A DNA stretch of 64,000 nucleotides from Clonostachys chloroleuca. Taxonomy: Eukaryota > Ascomycota > Sordariomycetes > Hypocreales > Bionectriaceae. The first letter of the stretch is position 1, and each line of letters opens with the position of its first letter. The position numbers and the translations under genes were made by a program. Shown piece by piece: positions 11,621-22,873 of this stretch. The notes under the pieces are model-generated. The model worked only from the letters and a program-made list of their open reading frames with translations. It was not told the origin of the DNA and did no database searches. Where the stretch lies: NCBI GenBank assembly GCA_037952775.1, contig JBANAY010000004.1:8866001-8930000 (forward strand), written 5' to 3'.

Positions 11621-13781
11621 CTAAATACTTATCTAAGTTTAATTATAAAATTATATATTAAAAAGAATTAGAAAACAGAAGAGCTAATACTTTTAGCTAG
11701 AAACCTAAATATAAATAGATAGTTCCTAAAATAAATAGATAATTATTTACTATAAATAATAAAGGATACTTAGTATAGAAAACCTTAGGTACTATATTAA
11801 GGGAAATAGTATATATTAAAATCCAGATAGAAACTATACTAGATATAAAGATACTATAGTAAAATATAAGAATAGTACTTATTAAGGAAATCTATAAGTA
11901 TCTGCTCTTAGGATATTAAGGAGTTAAGAAAATATTTAATAGGATAAAATAATACTATAATTACCCTAGTCTATAAAAAGATATATAAACTATAGTTTTA
12001 GAATATAATACTTATATATAAATTAAATCTATAAGATATAAACTATATAGAAAACTTAAACTAGTTTTAGTATTAGAATAACTATAGTAATTAGTATTCT
12101 TTAATTATATTATTAAACTACTATTATTAATAGAACCTATAATAGGAGTATAGTATAATAGTATCTTAGTTATTATTAATAAACTTATAAAATATAGATA
12201 TTTTATTCTATATAAGGAAATAAGTTCTATAGAGGACCTTATATATTAATTCCTATAATATATAGTTAGTTACTATAGATTATCTAAAGAAATAATCTTA
12301 GATAGAGAAATAACTTTTATCTCTAGATTTTAATAATCTCTTATAGTATAAATAGATACTAAATATAAGCTTTTAATAGCTTACTACCCCTAGAGTAATA
12401 GATAAATAGAATATTTAAACTAAATATTAGAATAATACTTATAAATATATATTAATTATAAATAAGATAATTAGATATAATTATTACTTATAGTACAGAT
12501 TATATATAATAGTTTAGTATAAGAATCTACCTAGCTTATACCTATATATATAAACTATAGTTATAAACTAGAATTCCAGAACTAATAAATACTTAATAGA
12601 CTAGATATACTTACTACTATATTTATAAAAGAAATATTATATTTATTATATATAGAAATAAAAACAGAATTAGAATTTATCTAAAAAAGAATAAAAAAAT
12701 ACTATAATAAAATAAGATTAAAGAGACTAATCTTAAAAAAGGGGGATAAAGTCTATTTACTCTATAAAAATATTATAATAATATAACTAAGTAATAAACT
12801 GGATTATAAAAAACTTAAACTATTTAAAATTAAGAATAAAAAATTAGATACTAACTATAAACTTTTACTATTAGATATAATATATATCTACCTAGTTTTA
12901 TATCTTATTACTTAAAAAAGTATTAGAAAATACCTTAGATTAAGACTATCTAATTAAGATCTATAAAAAAGAATATAAGTTAGAAAAAATACTAAAGAAA
13001 GAAGTTAGAAATAGATAAATATTCTACTTTATTAAATAGAAGGGATATACTAATAATAATAATATCTAGGAACCTACTAAATATCTAAAGAACTACTAGA
13101 AGCTTATCTAATAGTTCTACTAGTAATATTAGAGAAGAAAGAAAAATTAGAAAAGTTAGAAAGGATTAAGATCTAATTAATAATCCCTATAGTACTAAGG
13201 GACTATACTATACTAATAGCCTGTTACTTCTCTAAGATTACCTCCTTCTGAGTATAAATACTATCTTATTTATCTAAATTATATACCCTATAATAAAATA
13301 AATACTAGGATTCCTTCTGAGCTACCTAATACTAGTAATAAAGATAAGAAATCTTTACTAAAACCTCCTAGAGAGCTAGTTCAGATAAAGCTAATTTATT
13401 CTCTAAATACTACTCTTTAGTAACTAAATATTTTATTATATACTAATTAGTAGAAATTAGAAAATATAAGGAATAAAATTATATATACTAAGATACTATC
13501 TTAATACTATTATAAGATTAACCTAGCTTTATATACTTCCTATAGTAAGAGAAAGCTTTAATTATATAATATATCTTCTTATACTTAAAATAATTTAAAT
13601 AAAGTATAGTTTTAATACCTATCTCTTTAATTAGGGATATAAGGTATTTATACTACTATAATTTCTTAGATAAAGACTATAATATAGTTAGTAATATATA
13701 GAATAATTAAGAATAAAGAAATTATATACTAAATATTAGCTATAAAAACTAATCTTAAGAATAAAACTAATAGGGAGGGAG

Positions 13782-14161
13782 TAATATATTATAAATAAAG
13801 TATATACTTACTATATTATATAGTATACCTTACTTTTCTTACTAATAAGAGATAGATTACTCTAGATTATTAGTAAGTCTAAATAATCCTCTAATAAACT
13901 TACTCTGGATTACTAGTAAGCTATTATAAGCCCTTAGTATATATATATATTTATTTTATTAGATAGAATACTCTTTTAGATAGTTATTAATAATATTATC
14001 TATATATCTATTATTACTAGCTCTATAATACTTATATATTAATAGTAATTTATATTATATAGCCTAAGATAACCTAATTATACTACTCAGAATAATACTC
14101 TGATTAGTTTAAACCCAACCTACTCTAGACCCTGTCTAGTATAAGTTATCTAACTGTTATA
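13782..14161 (+). mobile_element. Decayed LTR A
   Basis: About 380 bp between the polypurine tract of copy 1 and the start of copy 2. Its first bases (TAATATATTATAAATAA) and its last 230 bp match LTR B at 18740-19122, including the conserved GTCTAGTATAAGTTAT near the 3' end. The termini now read TA..TA, as expected if TG..CA lost G and C by C-to-T mutation on each strand. Confidence 0.7.
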
Positions 14162-14169
14162 AGAATATA

Positions 14170-17100
14170 ATAATTTCTTAATAACTAAAAGTATTACTAT
14201 AAAAAACTAAAATAATAACTTATAATAATAAGTAGATATAGTAATTATAGTTTTAATAGTATTATAATTTAGTATACTAAAAAATCTATTCTACTAAGAG
14301 TTATAATAAATAAAATAAATCTTAGGCTAGATATAAAAATTAGAATAACCCCTAGAAATAGATTTTATTAATTAGATATATATAATAAATTAATAAAAAT
14401 ATAACTATAATATTAAGTTTAATTTATAGTATAAATAAATAAGAAAAGAATAACTATAAAAAGATAAAGAAGAATATCTTAAAAGGGGAAAACTAAATTA
14501 TATTCTAAAAGAATATTAGAAATATAATAAACTATTTAAGAAAACTCTAAAAACTAGATTACTATAATATAGTTAATAGAATTATAAAATCTCTATTATT
14601 AAAAAAAAAGAACTAGCTTTTTATAAACTCTATAATTTTATAGAACCTTAGTTATAAATACTCTATAAATATATTAATAATATATTAGTAAAAGATTATA
14701 TATAATTATTAACTTTATCTATAAAATATCTTATAATATTTATATTTAAAAAGAATAATAAACTCTATTTAATTATTAATTATTACTAACTAAATAAGAT
14801 TATATATAAAGATAGAATACTCTTACTACTAATTATAAAACTTAGGAATTAGTTATAGAGTAAATAGTAGTTTACTATACTAGATCTAAAGAGAGCTTAT
14901 AATTTAATATAAATTAAAGAAGGAGATAAATAGAAAATAATATTTAGAATAAAGTTTAGTTTATATAAATATCTTATTATATTCTTTAAACTAATAAATA
15001 TATTTATAATATTCTAATAAATAATTAATTAAGTATTTTAAAAGTATCTTAATATCTTTATAGTTATATATCTTAATAATATCTTAATATTCTTAGATAA
15101 TTTAGATATATATAAGGAGTATATATATAAAGTCTTAAAGAAACTAGAAAATATAAATCTCCTAGTAGAATCTAAGAAAAGTTAGTTTTATATTAAGAAA
15201 ATTAACTTTTTAGAATATACTATTTAACCTAATAAATATAAATAGAAAAAAGTAAAATTATTATAGTTTCTAAATAGAAGAAACTAATAAATATTAAGAA
15301 AGTATAAGCCTTCCTTAGATTTACTAATTACTATTAATAATTTATTAAAGACTATAGAAAGATTACTATATTACTATATAATCTAATTAAGAAGAATAAA
15401 GAATTTTAATAGAACTTAAAATTAATACTTTAGATTTTATAATTAGTATATAAGTTAGCTAAAAGGATAATAAAGAAAGATTATACCCTATAGTATTCTA
15501 CTTAAAGAAACTATATAGTATAAAGCTTAATTACCTTATTTATAATAAAGAATTTATAGCTATTATATATATATTTAAAGAATTTAAATACTACTATCTA
15601 GGATTATAATATAAGGTTAAGATATATATAGATTATAAGAATATTTAGTATTTTACTATAATCTAATAATTTAATAAATAATAAATATACTATACTAAAT
15701 ATTTATCTAAGTTTAATTATAAAATTATATATTAAAAAGGATTAGAAAATAAATAAGCTAATACTTTTAGCTAAAAACCTAAATATAAATAAATAATTCT
15801 AAAAACTAGTAGATAACTATTTTTAATAAATAATAAAGAATATCTAGTATAATAAACTCTAAGTACTATACTAAAGGAAATAGTATATATTAAAATCCAG
15901 ATAGATATTATACTAGATATTCTTTATTATAGTAAGATATAAGAATAGTACTTATTAAAGAAATCTATAAGTATTTACTCTTAGAATATTAAAAAGTTAA
16001 GAAAATATTTAATAGAATAAGATAATATTATAATTACCCTAGTCTATAAAAAGATATATAAACTATAGTTTTAGAATATAATACTTATATATAGATTAAA
16101 TCTATAAGATATAAACTATATAGAAAACTTAAACTAGTTTTAGTATTAAAATAACTATAGTAATTAATATTCTTTAACTATATTATTAAACTACTATTAT
16201 TAATAGAATCTATAATAAAGATATAGTATAATAATATCTTAGTTATTATTAATAGACTTATAAAATATAGATATTTTATTCTATATAAAGAAGTAAGTTC
16301 TATAGAAGATCTTATATATTAGTTCCTATAATATATAGTTAGTTATTATAGATTATTTAAAGAAATAATTTTAAATAGAAGAATAATATTTACCTCTAAA
16401 TTTTAATAATTACTTATAGTATAAATAGATACTAAGTATAAACTTTTAATAGCTTATTATTTCTAGAGTAATAGATAAATAAAATATTTAAACTAAATAT
16501 TAAAATAATACCTATAAGTATATATTAATTATAAATAAGATAATTAGATATAATTACTATCTATAGCTCAGATTATATATAATAGTTTAGTATAAGAGTC
16601 TATCTAGCTTATACCTATATATATAAACTATAGTTATAAACTAGAATTCTAAAACTAATAAATATTTAATAAACTAAATATACCTATTATTATATTTATA
16701 AAAGAAATATTATATTTATTATATATAGAAATAAGAATAGAATTAGAATTTATCTAAAAAAGAATAAAAAAATATTATAATAAAATAAAATTAAAGAAAT
16801 TAATTTTAAAAGAGAGAGATAAAATCTACTTACTTTATAAAAATATTATAATAATATAGCTAAATAATAAATTAGATTATAAAAAACTTAAACTATTTAG
16901 AATTAAGAATAAAAAATCAGATATTAACTATAAACTTTTACTACTAGATATAATATATATCTATCTAGTTTTTTATATCTTATTATTTAAAAAAGTATTA
17001 GAAAATACTCTAGATTAAGATTATCTAATTAAGATCTATAAAGAAAAATATAAATTAGAAAAAATACTAAAGAAAGAAATTAGAAATAAATAAATATTCT

Positions 17101-18739
17101 ATTTTATTAAATAGAAAGAATATATTAATAATAATAATATTTAGAAATCTACTAAATACTTAAAGAACTACTAGAAGCTTATCTAATAGTATTACTAGGA
17201 TTAGAAATATTTATTTTAATAAACTAAAAAGGGGAAAGCTCTATACTCTCTTAAAGAAATACTAAATTAATCTTAATTTCTAAGAAAACAGATTTAGAAG
17301 AAGAAGTAATTACTAAAGAAAAAGCTACTTTATAGATTATCTTCTCTATTTCCTTATATTCTACTTACTCTAATTCCTTAATACTATTAATACTATAAGA
17401 TACTATTTATATTATCTTATTAAGTTATATTTTCTTTTATTTATATAAATACTATACTTTAATACTTATTGTTGAAATTACAGTGGCCTACAAGGTGTAT
17501 TAGGCCTTGAGACCGCTATAACTAGCAGCAGTGGAAATTTTAGCTTCTAACTTATAGCGAACACTCCTCTATAACTTAGTCAAACTTCACACTAGAAAGT
17601 CAGTTTATAGTGCATTTTATAGCGCAAAAGGATCTTATTTTGGTGAGAGGAACCGGAAAAATATACCAATTTCTCTCATAGGTCTACCGACTAAAAACTA
17701 CTCTAAAACCCGCTACAGCAGCTTCCCGGGCCACTTTTGATTTTCCGCAAAATTCATTACTATAGGAAATCTAAAAAATCAACTCACAACTACCAAACCA
17801 TAAGATAGATATATATAATCTTTTTAAGACCCACTTTTATCTGAAAGAGCTAGTTAAGCTGATCAGTTAAGTATAGATATTAGATATCTTATCTTTAAAG
17901 CTGAAAGAGATATCTAAGATCTAAGGTCTAGTCTAGGGTAGGTTGGTTATAGGGTAGCTTAGGTATAGGTTAGGCTACTAGAAGTTACTCAGATTTTTTC
18001 CTGAATTTTCTAGACCCTTATTTAGGCTAATATAGCCTAATAACCTATAAATAACGCTGCTGACGCTCCTAGCCCTAAAGAGGAACTGGAGCCCGCTAAG
18101 CCGTAGCGGTCATAGCGGCCTGTAGCCACTGACCCACAGTGGCTGCAACCGCTATTGGCTCGTGATCGTAGTCGCTATCGGATAGCGGTCTCAATCGCTA
18201 TTGGCTAGCTGTTACAGGGGATAGCGATCGCTAACAGTTAGTGGTTGCGACCGCTAGAGGTTAGTGGTTGCAACCGCTAACTTATAGCGATACGGTCACT
18301 AACTTATAGTGGCTATAGTCTCTCAATTCAACACTTATATATTTTAATTCTTCCTCTATTATATCTAGTTTCTCTTTAGCCTACTAATAATAAACCCTAA
18401 TATAATAAATCTGCTATATAGATAACCCTTAAATATTATAGTATAATTAACTATATAATATATATTCTATATAATAAGAAAAATCTAAAGAAGATATCTA
18501 ATAAGAATACTTACTATAATCTTTATAGTAGGAATATACTAATATAATAGAAGGATTATTTAGAATAGTAAAAAGAAGAGTATTCCTATAAATTATAAAT
18601 AACTTAGTTTTTAATACTTTTAATTTTAAAATATAACTAGATAATATAGTATTAGTATAAATAATAAAGGAAGAAAGTTAGATAATATACTAACTAGGTT
18701 ACTAAATATAATCTTAAGGATAAAACTAATAAGAGAGAG
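14170..18739 (+). mobile_element. Decayed Ty3/gypsy element, copy 2 (internal region)
   Basis: From about 14170 the sequence repeats copy 1 (from about 9230), with scattered C/T and G/A differences, through RT, RNase H and integrase to about 17205. It lacks the gag end, so LTR A is fused directly to mid-polyprotein sequence. Relative to copy 1 it lacks the 769-bp insertion and has a 91-bp deletion near 15411-15421. A second GC-richer insertion sits at 17470-18333. It ends in a purine tract AAGAGAGAG at 18731-18739 before LTR B. It is non-coding. Confidence 0.75.
17470..18333. mobile_element. 864-bp solo LTR
   Basis: The block begins TGTTGAAATT and ends AATTCAACA, giving the canonical TG..CA termini and a short inverted repeat of LTRs. 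It is flanked by the perfect 5-bp duplication CTTAT (17465-17469 and 18334-18338). It is GC-richer than its surroundings and has no reading frame of note. Near the 3' end two units of TTAGTGGTTGC(G/A)ACCGCTA lie in tandem, with further AGCGGT/ACCGCT motifs. This is a solo LTR of a family distinct from LTR A/B, inserted into already AT-rich DNA. Confidence 0.82.
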
Positions 18740-19122
18740 TATTATATTATAAATAATCTCTATATTATTTAACTAAACTAATTTTAATTATTATATATAG
18801 TTATATATAACTAAATAATATAGTTAATATTCTATATATTAATTATAATACTAATTAATTATTAATAATATAAACTATATTATATATATTACCCTAGTAT
18901 ATATATATATTTATTTTACTAGATAGAATATTCTTTTAGATAGTTATTAATAATATTATCTATATATCTATTATTACTAGCTCTATAATACTTATATATT
19001 AATAGTAACTTATATTATATAGCCTAAGATAATCTAATTATACTACTCAGAATAATACTCTAATTAGTTTAACCCTGATCTACCCTAGACCCCTGTCTAG
19101 TATAAGTTATTTAACTATTATA
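18740..19122 (+). mobile_element. Decayed LTR B
   Basis: About 383 bp after the second purine tract. It shares its start and its last 230 bp with LTR A, including TAGATAGAATATTC and CTGTCTAGTATAAGTTAT. The central part differs strongly from LTR A, so one of the two carries a replacement or heavy decay. Confidence 0.7.
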
Positions 19123-20699
19123 CTGTTTTTTCAGTCTAAGTATCTTATTTTACCTCTCTAATTATATAATCTTTACTATATTAATTAATATCTTTACTTA
19201 TTACTTATTAAGACTCTTATAAATCTTTCAGAATAATAGTTTTATTAGTAGATTAATTTACTTATTATTAATAAAATTATAAATAATCTTCCAGACCTAG
19301 TAGCTACCCTTAGATATTAAGATATAATATTTATAATTATCTTTATACTTTATCCCGGCCCTTAGAGAAGTTAAGGGAGATAAGAGTACTTAGAAGAGTT
19401 CTATAAGCAGCTATAATATATACAGACTTATTAGTAGCTTTATAATATTAACTAGCTATAAGCTGGATACCTTCTAGCTAGAGTAAATATTTATAGCTAT
19501 TAGACTAACTAATTAAGCCTTATAATAATACTCTAGGAAGGTTATTTTACTAATTAGTAAGGAATTAATTAGAATATCCTTCTTTATAAGCTTATTATAA
19601 TAAGTTCTCTTTATTAGTAAAAAAACTAAGAGGTTAAATAGTTATAAAATATATAATAAATATAATAGTAGGAAAAGAAGGAATATATTATTCTGAAAGT
19701 ATCTAATTATAAATTTATTAGTTATATAACTTCTATAGCTATTAAGGATAAGTAGTCTAGATCTCTTTATCTTAGGCTTTATTAATAGAATAAAGATTAG
19801 ATCTAGCTATATAAGAGTAATCTTATTATTAGTCCAGCCTATTATAGAAGCTATAAAAAACTACTTCTTATATAGTTTAACTTCAGGAGGAAACTACTAC
19901 TATTAAACCTACTTCCCTTAGAAGATATAAAGGGGAGAAAGAGCCTGATCTAGGATATTAATAGATTTAATAGTAGTTATTAAATTCTATAATCCTAATT
20001 ATTATAAAAGGGTATATTACTTTCTTAATAATCTAAATACTAGCTTATTACTTCTAACTCCCTTTATAATACTAGCTTTATCTATATTTTAATAATCTCC
20101 TAGAGTAATAAGTTTAATAGCTAGATTATTTATTATTATAAAGAAATTCTTAATCTAATTAGTTATAATCTTATTAATATAAAGAAGGTTAATTTACTTA
20201 CCTTATAATATCTTAATTTCTAGATACTATCTTAAGAAGCTCTCTAACTAGTACTTTCTAAGATATACTAAAGAATCTGAAGCTAGGAGTAATAATAAGG
20301 CTATTATAATAATCTAGCTATATAAAGGAGTATTACTAATAGAGTTTTAAGTTAATATCTACCTAATAAGATCTCTTTCCTACTTTGCTAAGAGGTATTA
20401 ATAGGCTTCTATAATTACTCTGTATAGCTTACTACTATTAATACAGTTATATAATATAGTTAATAGGATACCCCAGAGCTTTATAGCCTTATATAGGCCT
20501 ATACCCTTATTATTAGCTAAAATCGCCTATTAAAGTATATCTTCTGTATAGTTTTTTATTATAAGTTTAATAATATATAAATTAATTAAATTAGATAAGA
20601 ATTAGTGAAGATATTATATAAATTAAAGGAAGGTAATGCGAGTATGGATAGAAAAAAAAGTGTTCGGTTGAGGGGGGTGTTCGGTTGACTAGGGTTGGA
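19123..20699. mobile_element. Unclassified AT-rich relic with GTGTTCGGTTG end repeats
   Basis: A further 1.5 kb of mutated sequence with no readable domain that I trust. At the right edge, 20661-20690, the less mutated string GTGTTCGGTTGAGGGGGGTG is followed by a second GTGTTCGGTTG. This resembles the terminal sequence of a DNA transposon of the Tc1/pogo superclass, but I find no matching inverted copy at the left edge, so the class is uncertain. Confidence 0.4.
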
Positions 20700-22001
20700 A
20701 CTTATAGAGCCATCTGAAACAGAATTGCCAACCAATAACTATAAGGGGAAATGGTTCTTAGAAAGGACATTCGGGCGAAAGACTATGGTTTACATTCCAC
20801 TGTACCTCCAGGAAGCTTGAGCTCTGCATCTTATCATTATCTGACGGCAAGAAAGGTTCCCATCTGCCTGCGTCCACAGCAGGCACTTCATGGGTTGGAA
20901 GCAAGCGTCGGACTGCCTTTTGAGCCTAAGCACTTGGGAGAGGCCATTAATCAATACAAATGCCAGAAAGGAAAGTGGCCTGTCGATCAAGCATATTGCT
21001 CTCGTTCAAGAACGAATAGGACCATATTTTCGGGGATTTATGGGACTGGTGAAATGTCGAGATACAAATACGAACCCGCCAAGAGCTAGGAACGTTGCAG
21101 CTGACAGCTCCATAAGGGAAAGCTCAATGCGACCCCTAGAAGAGCCTGTTCGAAATGGGTATAAGCGGCTCTAAGAGGTGCAGGGTGACATTCCGACTGG
21201 GCGTCGGGAATTGGTAGAGACAAGGGTAGCGCTATATGTGGATGAATTTATCACGTTCGCCACCTGTGCACGGTGTTGTCCTCTGGCGCTTGACAACCGT
21301 GCCTCTACGTGTCAATGCAGCTGCAGTCAGTCAAATTTCCTCATTTGAAAGAATCAGGCGAATCAAGCTAGTCTTAGCTCGACGTTGACGGTGCATGAAC
21401 GGTGGTTGGCGGCAATAGCATGAGCTGCCGAGCCGTGAATATGGGGTCGACAGCTAAAAGGGTTGAAAGGAACACTGCCCTGGCATCTGTCTGGCGCCGG
21501 GACTTTTGTTACTCCAAGCCGGCTGCCTCTTGACTGCCGCGGTGTATTATCGTGATGCATCTATTGTTGATATATCTATTTTGTGAGGAGATGGAAGTGA
21601 AGTAGAGTGTGTGTTCTAAGGCCCGAGGGGCACGCCGATTTTCGAGATTTGACAGCTCCGGATCCTACCGTTCCTAGCTAGAAAGGTCGGTGATCGATAG
21701 GAAATTAACATTATGAATTCTCCGTACGTGCCGGTGGCGGTGCTAAGCCTACGGATGTTGCCTCTTATGGCGGTGAGGGAGGCTGAACCCTGGGAAATTG
21801 CATCGTGGCCCTGTAGTCAGACTGCCGCTTGGGCCCTCTTTCTCATCTACGGTCAGGTAAAGCAAGGCCGGCTTTGAACAGAGAGAGCTTGGATACGCTC
21901 AATTCCATCTACAAAAAGCCGGACAGTCCCTCACCAGCAAGATAGTTTGTTGATCATCATCATCGCCATCACCTCTAAACAGAATCTACCCCCACAACAC
22001 A
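20700..22001. other. Region between AT island and secreted-protein gene
   Basis: Normal composition returns. Overlapping plus-strand frames at 20751-21089 and 20890-21174 have no family signature and no splice-consistent extension. The last 300 bp should be the promoter of the small secreted protein. Confidence 0.4.
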
Positions 22002-22349
22002 ATGAAGTTCTCCATCGCTACTCTCTTCCTCGCCGCTACCGGCTTGGTTAGCGCTCTCCCCGCCAGTGAGAACGAGACGAACCTGGAGGTGCGCGCCGAG
22101 GCTGGCGCAGGCTGCAGCTCGGCCGGACGTGTCAATTGTAGTAACAGTGATGGTCAACGGTGAGTTGCATCTTCACCCTTATGATAGGATACGGAACTAA
22201 ACATGACCCCTTATGACAGGTACCCTCACATCCTGGTTTGCGTTGACCGCGGAAACGGTCTCAAGTGGTTCATCCAAGCTACTTGCGCCGCCGGAACTTC
22301 ATGCGCCTACAATGATAACCCCAACCAAGCCTGGTGCAAGGCCTATTAA
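22002..22349 (+). CDS. Small secreted cysteine-rich protein
   Basis: Two exons, 22002-22159 and 22220-22349, with a 60-nt intron (GTGAGT..GACAG), encode 95 aa. Residues 1-18 are a signal peptide (MKFSIATLFLAATGLVSA), followed by a short pro-like acidic stretch. The mature part has six cysteines, enough for three disulfides, with a CVDRGNGLKWFIQATC core that resembles small chitin-binding (CBM19-like) or antifungal-type modules. Neither assignment is firm. The size, secretion signal and Cys content fit an effector or antimicrobial peptide. The gene lies about 1.4 kb from the AT-rich island, a common setting for such genes. It is too short to be obvious without joining exons, but both splice sites are canonical. 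Confidence 0.82.
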
Positions 22350-22873
22350 ATTGCCCAACTGTTAATGTGAAGGGCTTGGCAATTTGGTTTATCCTCGATG
22401 TTTGGGGGTGTCAATACAACTAATTTTCTTATCTTCGGCATCAGATTATTGGTGGCCAAAATCTAACTCATGCTTCGTTGTATCGATTCCAGTCCGCTAG
22501 GCTGCGATTATGGAACTCGTAAAATGAAGGATCTCAGAATCAGCAGTGGCCGAATAAATCTAATAGACTTGAACATGATCGCACACCCTCACTGATCTTA
22601 TTGTTAACTCTCCATTAACGTACCGCCATGAGCCGAAGTCATTTCAGCCTACAAGACGTAGAACTTGTATTTAAAATTAGTTGTATGAAAATGCCTACAG
22701 GTTCCATGAGGCCATGAATATTTGCCATGATACCTGTAGAGACGATATTGAAACTTTAAAGTATGTGATAACAGTTCAATTTGAATACAAATCCAAATTC
22801 TGATTTCTCAATAATGGAATGTCCAGTTCCCGGTTCCTACTCACATAGGAGAGGGTGTCAGCGATACGAGCGC
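22350..22873. other. Intergenic region
   Basis: Holds the 3' flanks of the secreted-protein gene and of the convergent ankyrin gene. Nothing else was recognised. Confidence 0.4.

Larger units (their letters stand above)
8543..13781 (+). mobile_element. Decayed Ty3/gypsy element, copy 1 (internal region)
   Basis: In-frame remnants on the plus strand follow the gypsy order. From about 9780 to 9970 the reverse transcriptase reads, through stops, as IFKK, VINYY, LNKIIYKDR and LDLKRAYN. RNase H-like sequence follows near 10,600-10,750, and integrase plus chromodomain-like tail near 11,800-13,050. A polypurine tract, AGGGAGGGAG, at 13772-13781 directly precedes an LTR remnant. The left end carries gag-like low-complexity remnants but no 5' LTR that I can identify, so the element is truncated on the left. 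It is interrupted by a 769-bp insertion at 10852-11620. It cannot encode protein. Confidence 0.8.
8543..20640. mobile_element. 12-kb AT-rich island of decayed retrotransposons
   Basis: From about 8543 to 20640 the sequence becomes extremely AT-rich, dense in TA, with stops in all frames. Where ancestral coding can be read, Trp, Gln and Arg codons have become stops, as expected for C-to-T change on both strands. That is the footprint of repeat-induced point mutation (RIP), a premeiotic process in ascomycetes that mutates duplicated DNA. The body is two tandem Ty3/gypsy copies with LTR remnants, listed separately, plus two GC-richer later insertions. No functional gene lies inside. Such islands are normally heterochromatic (general knowledge). 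Confidence 0.9.

Noticed and set aside
20751..21174. Two overlapping plus-strand frames of 112 and 94 codons
   Set aside because: Neither shows a family motif, signal peptide or consistent splice partners; probably chance.
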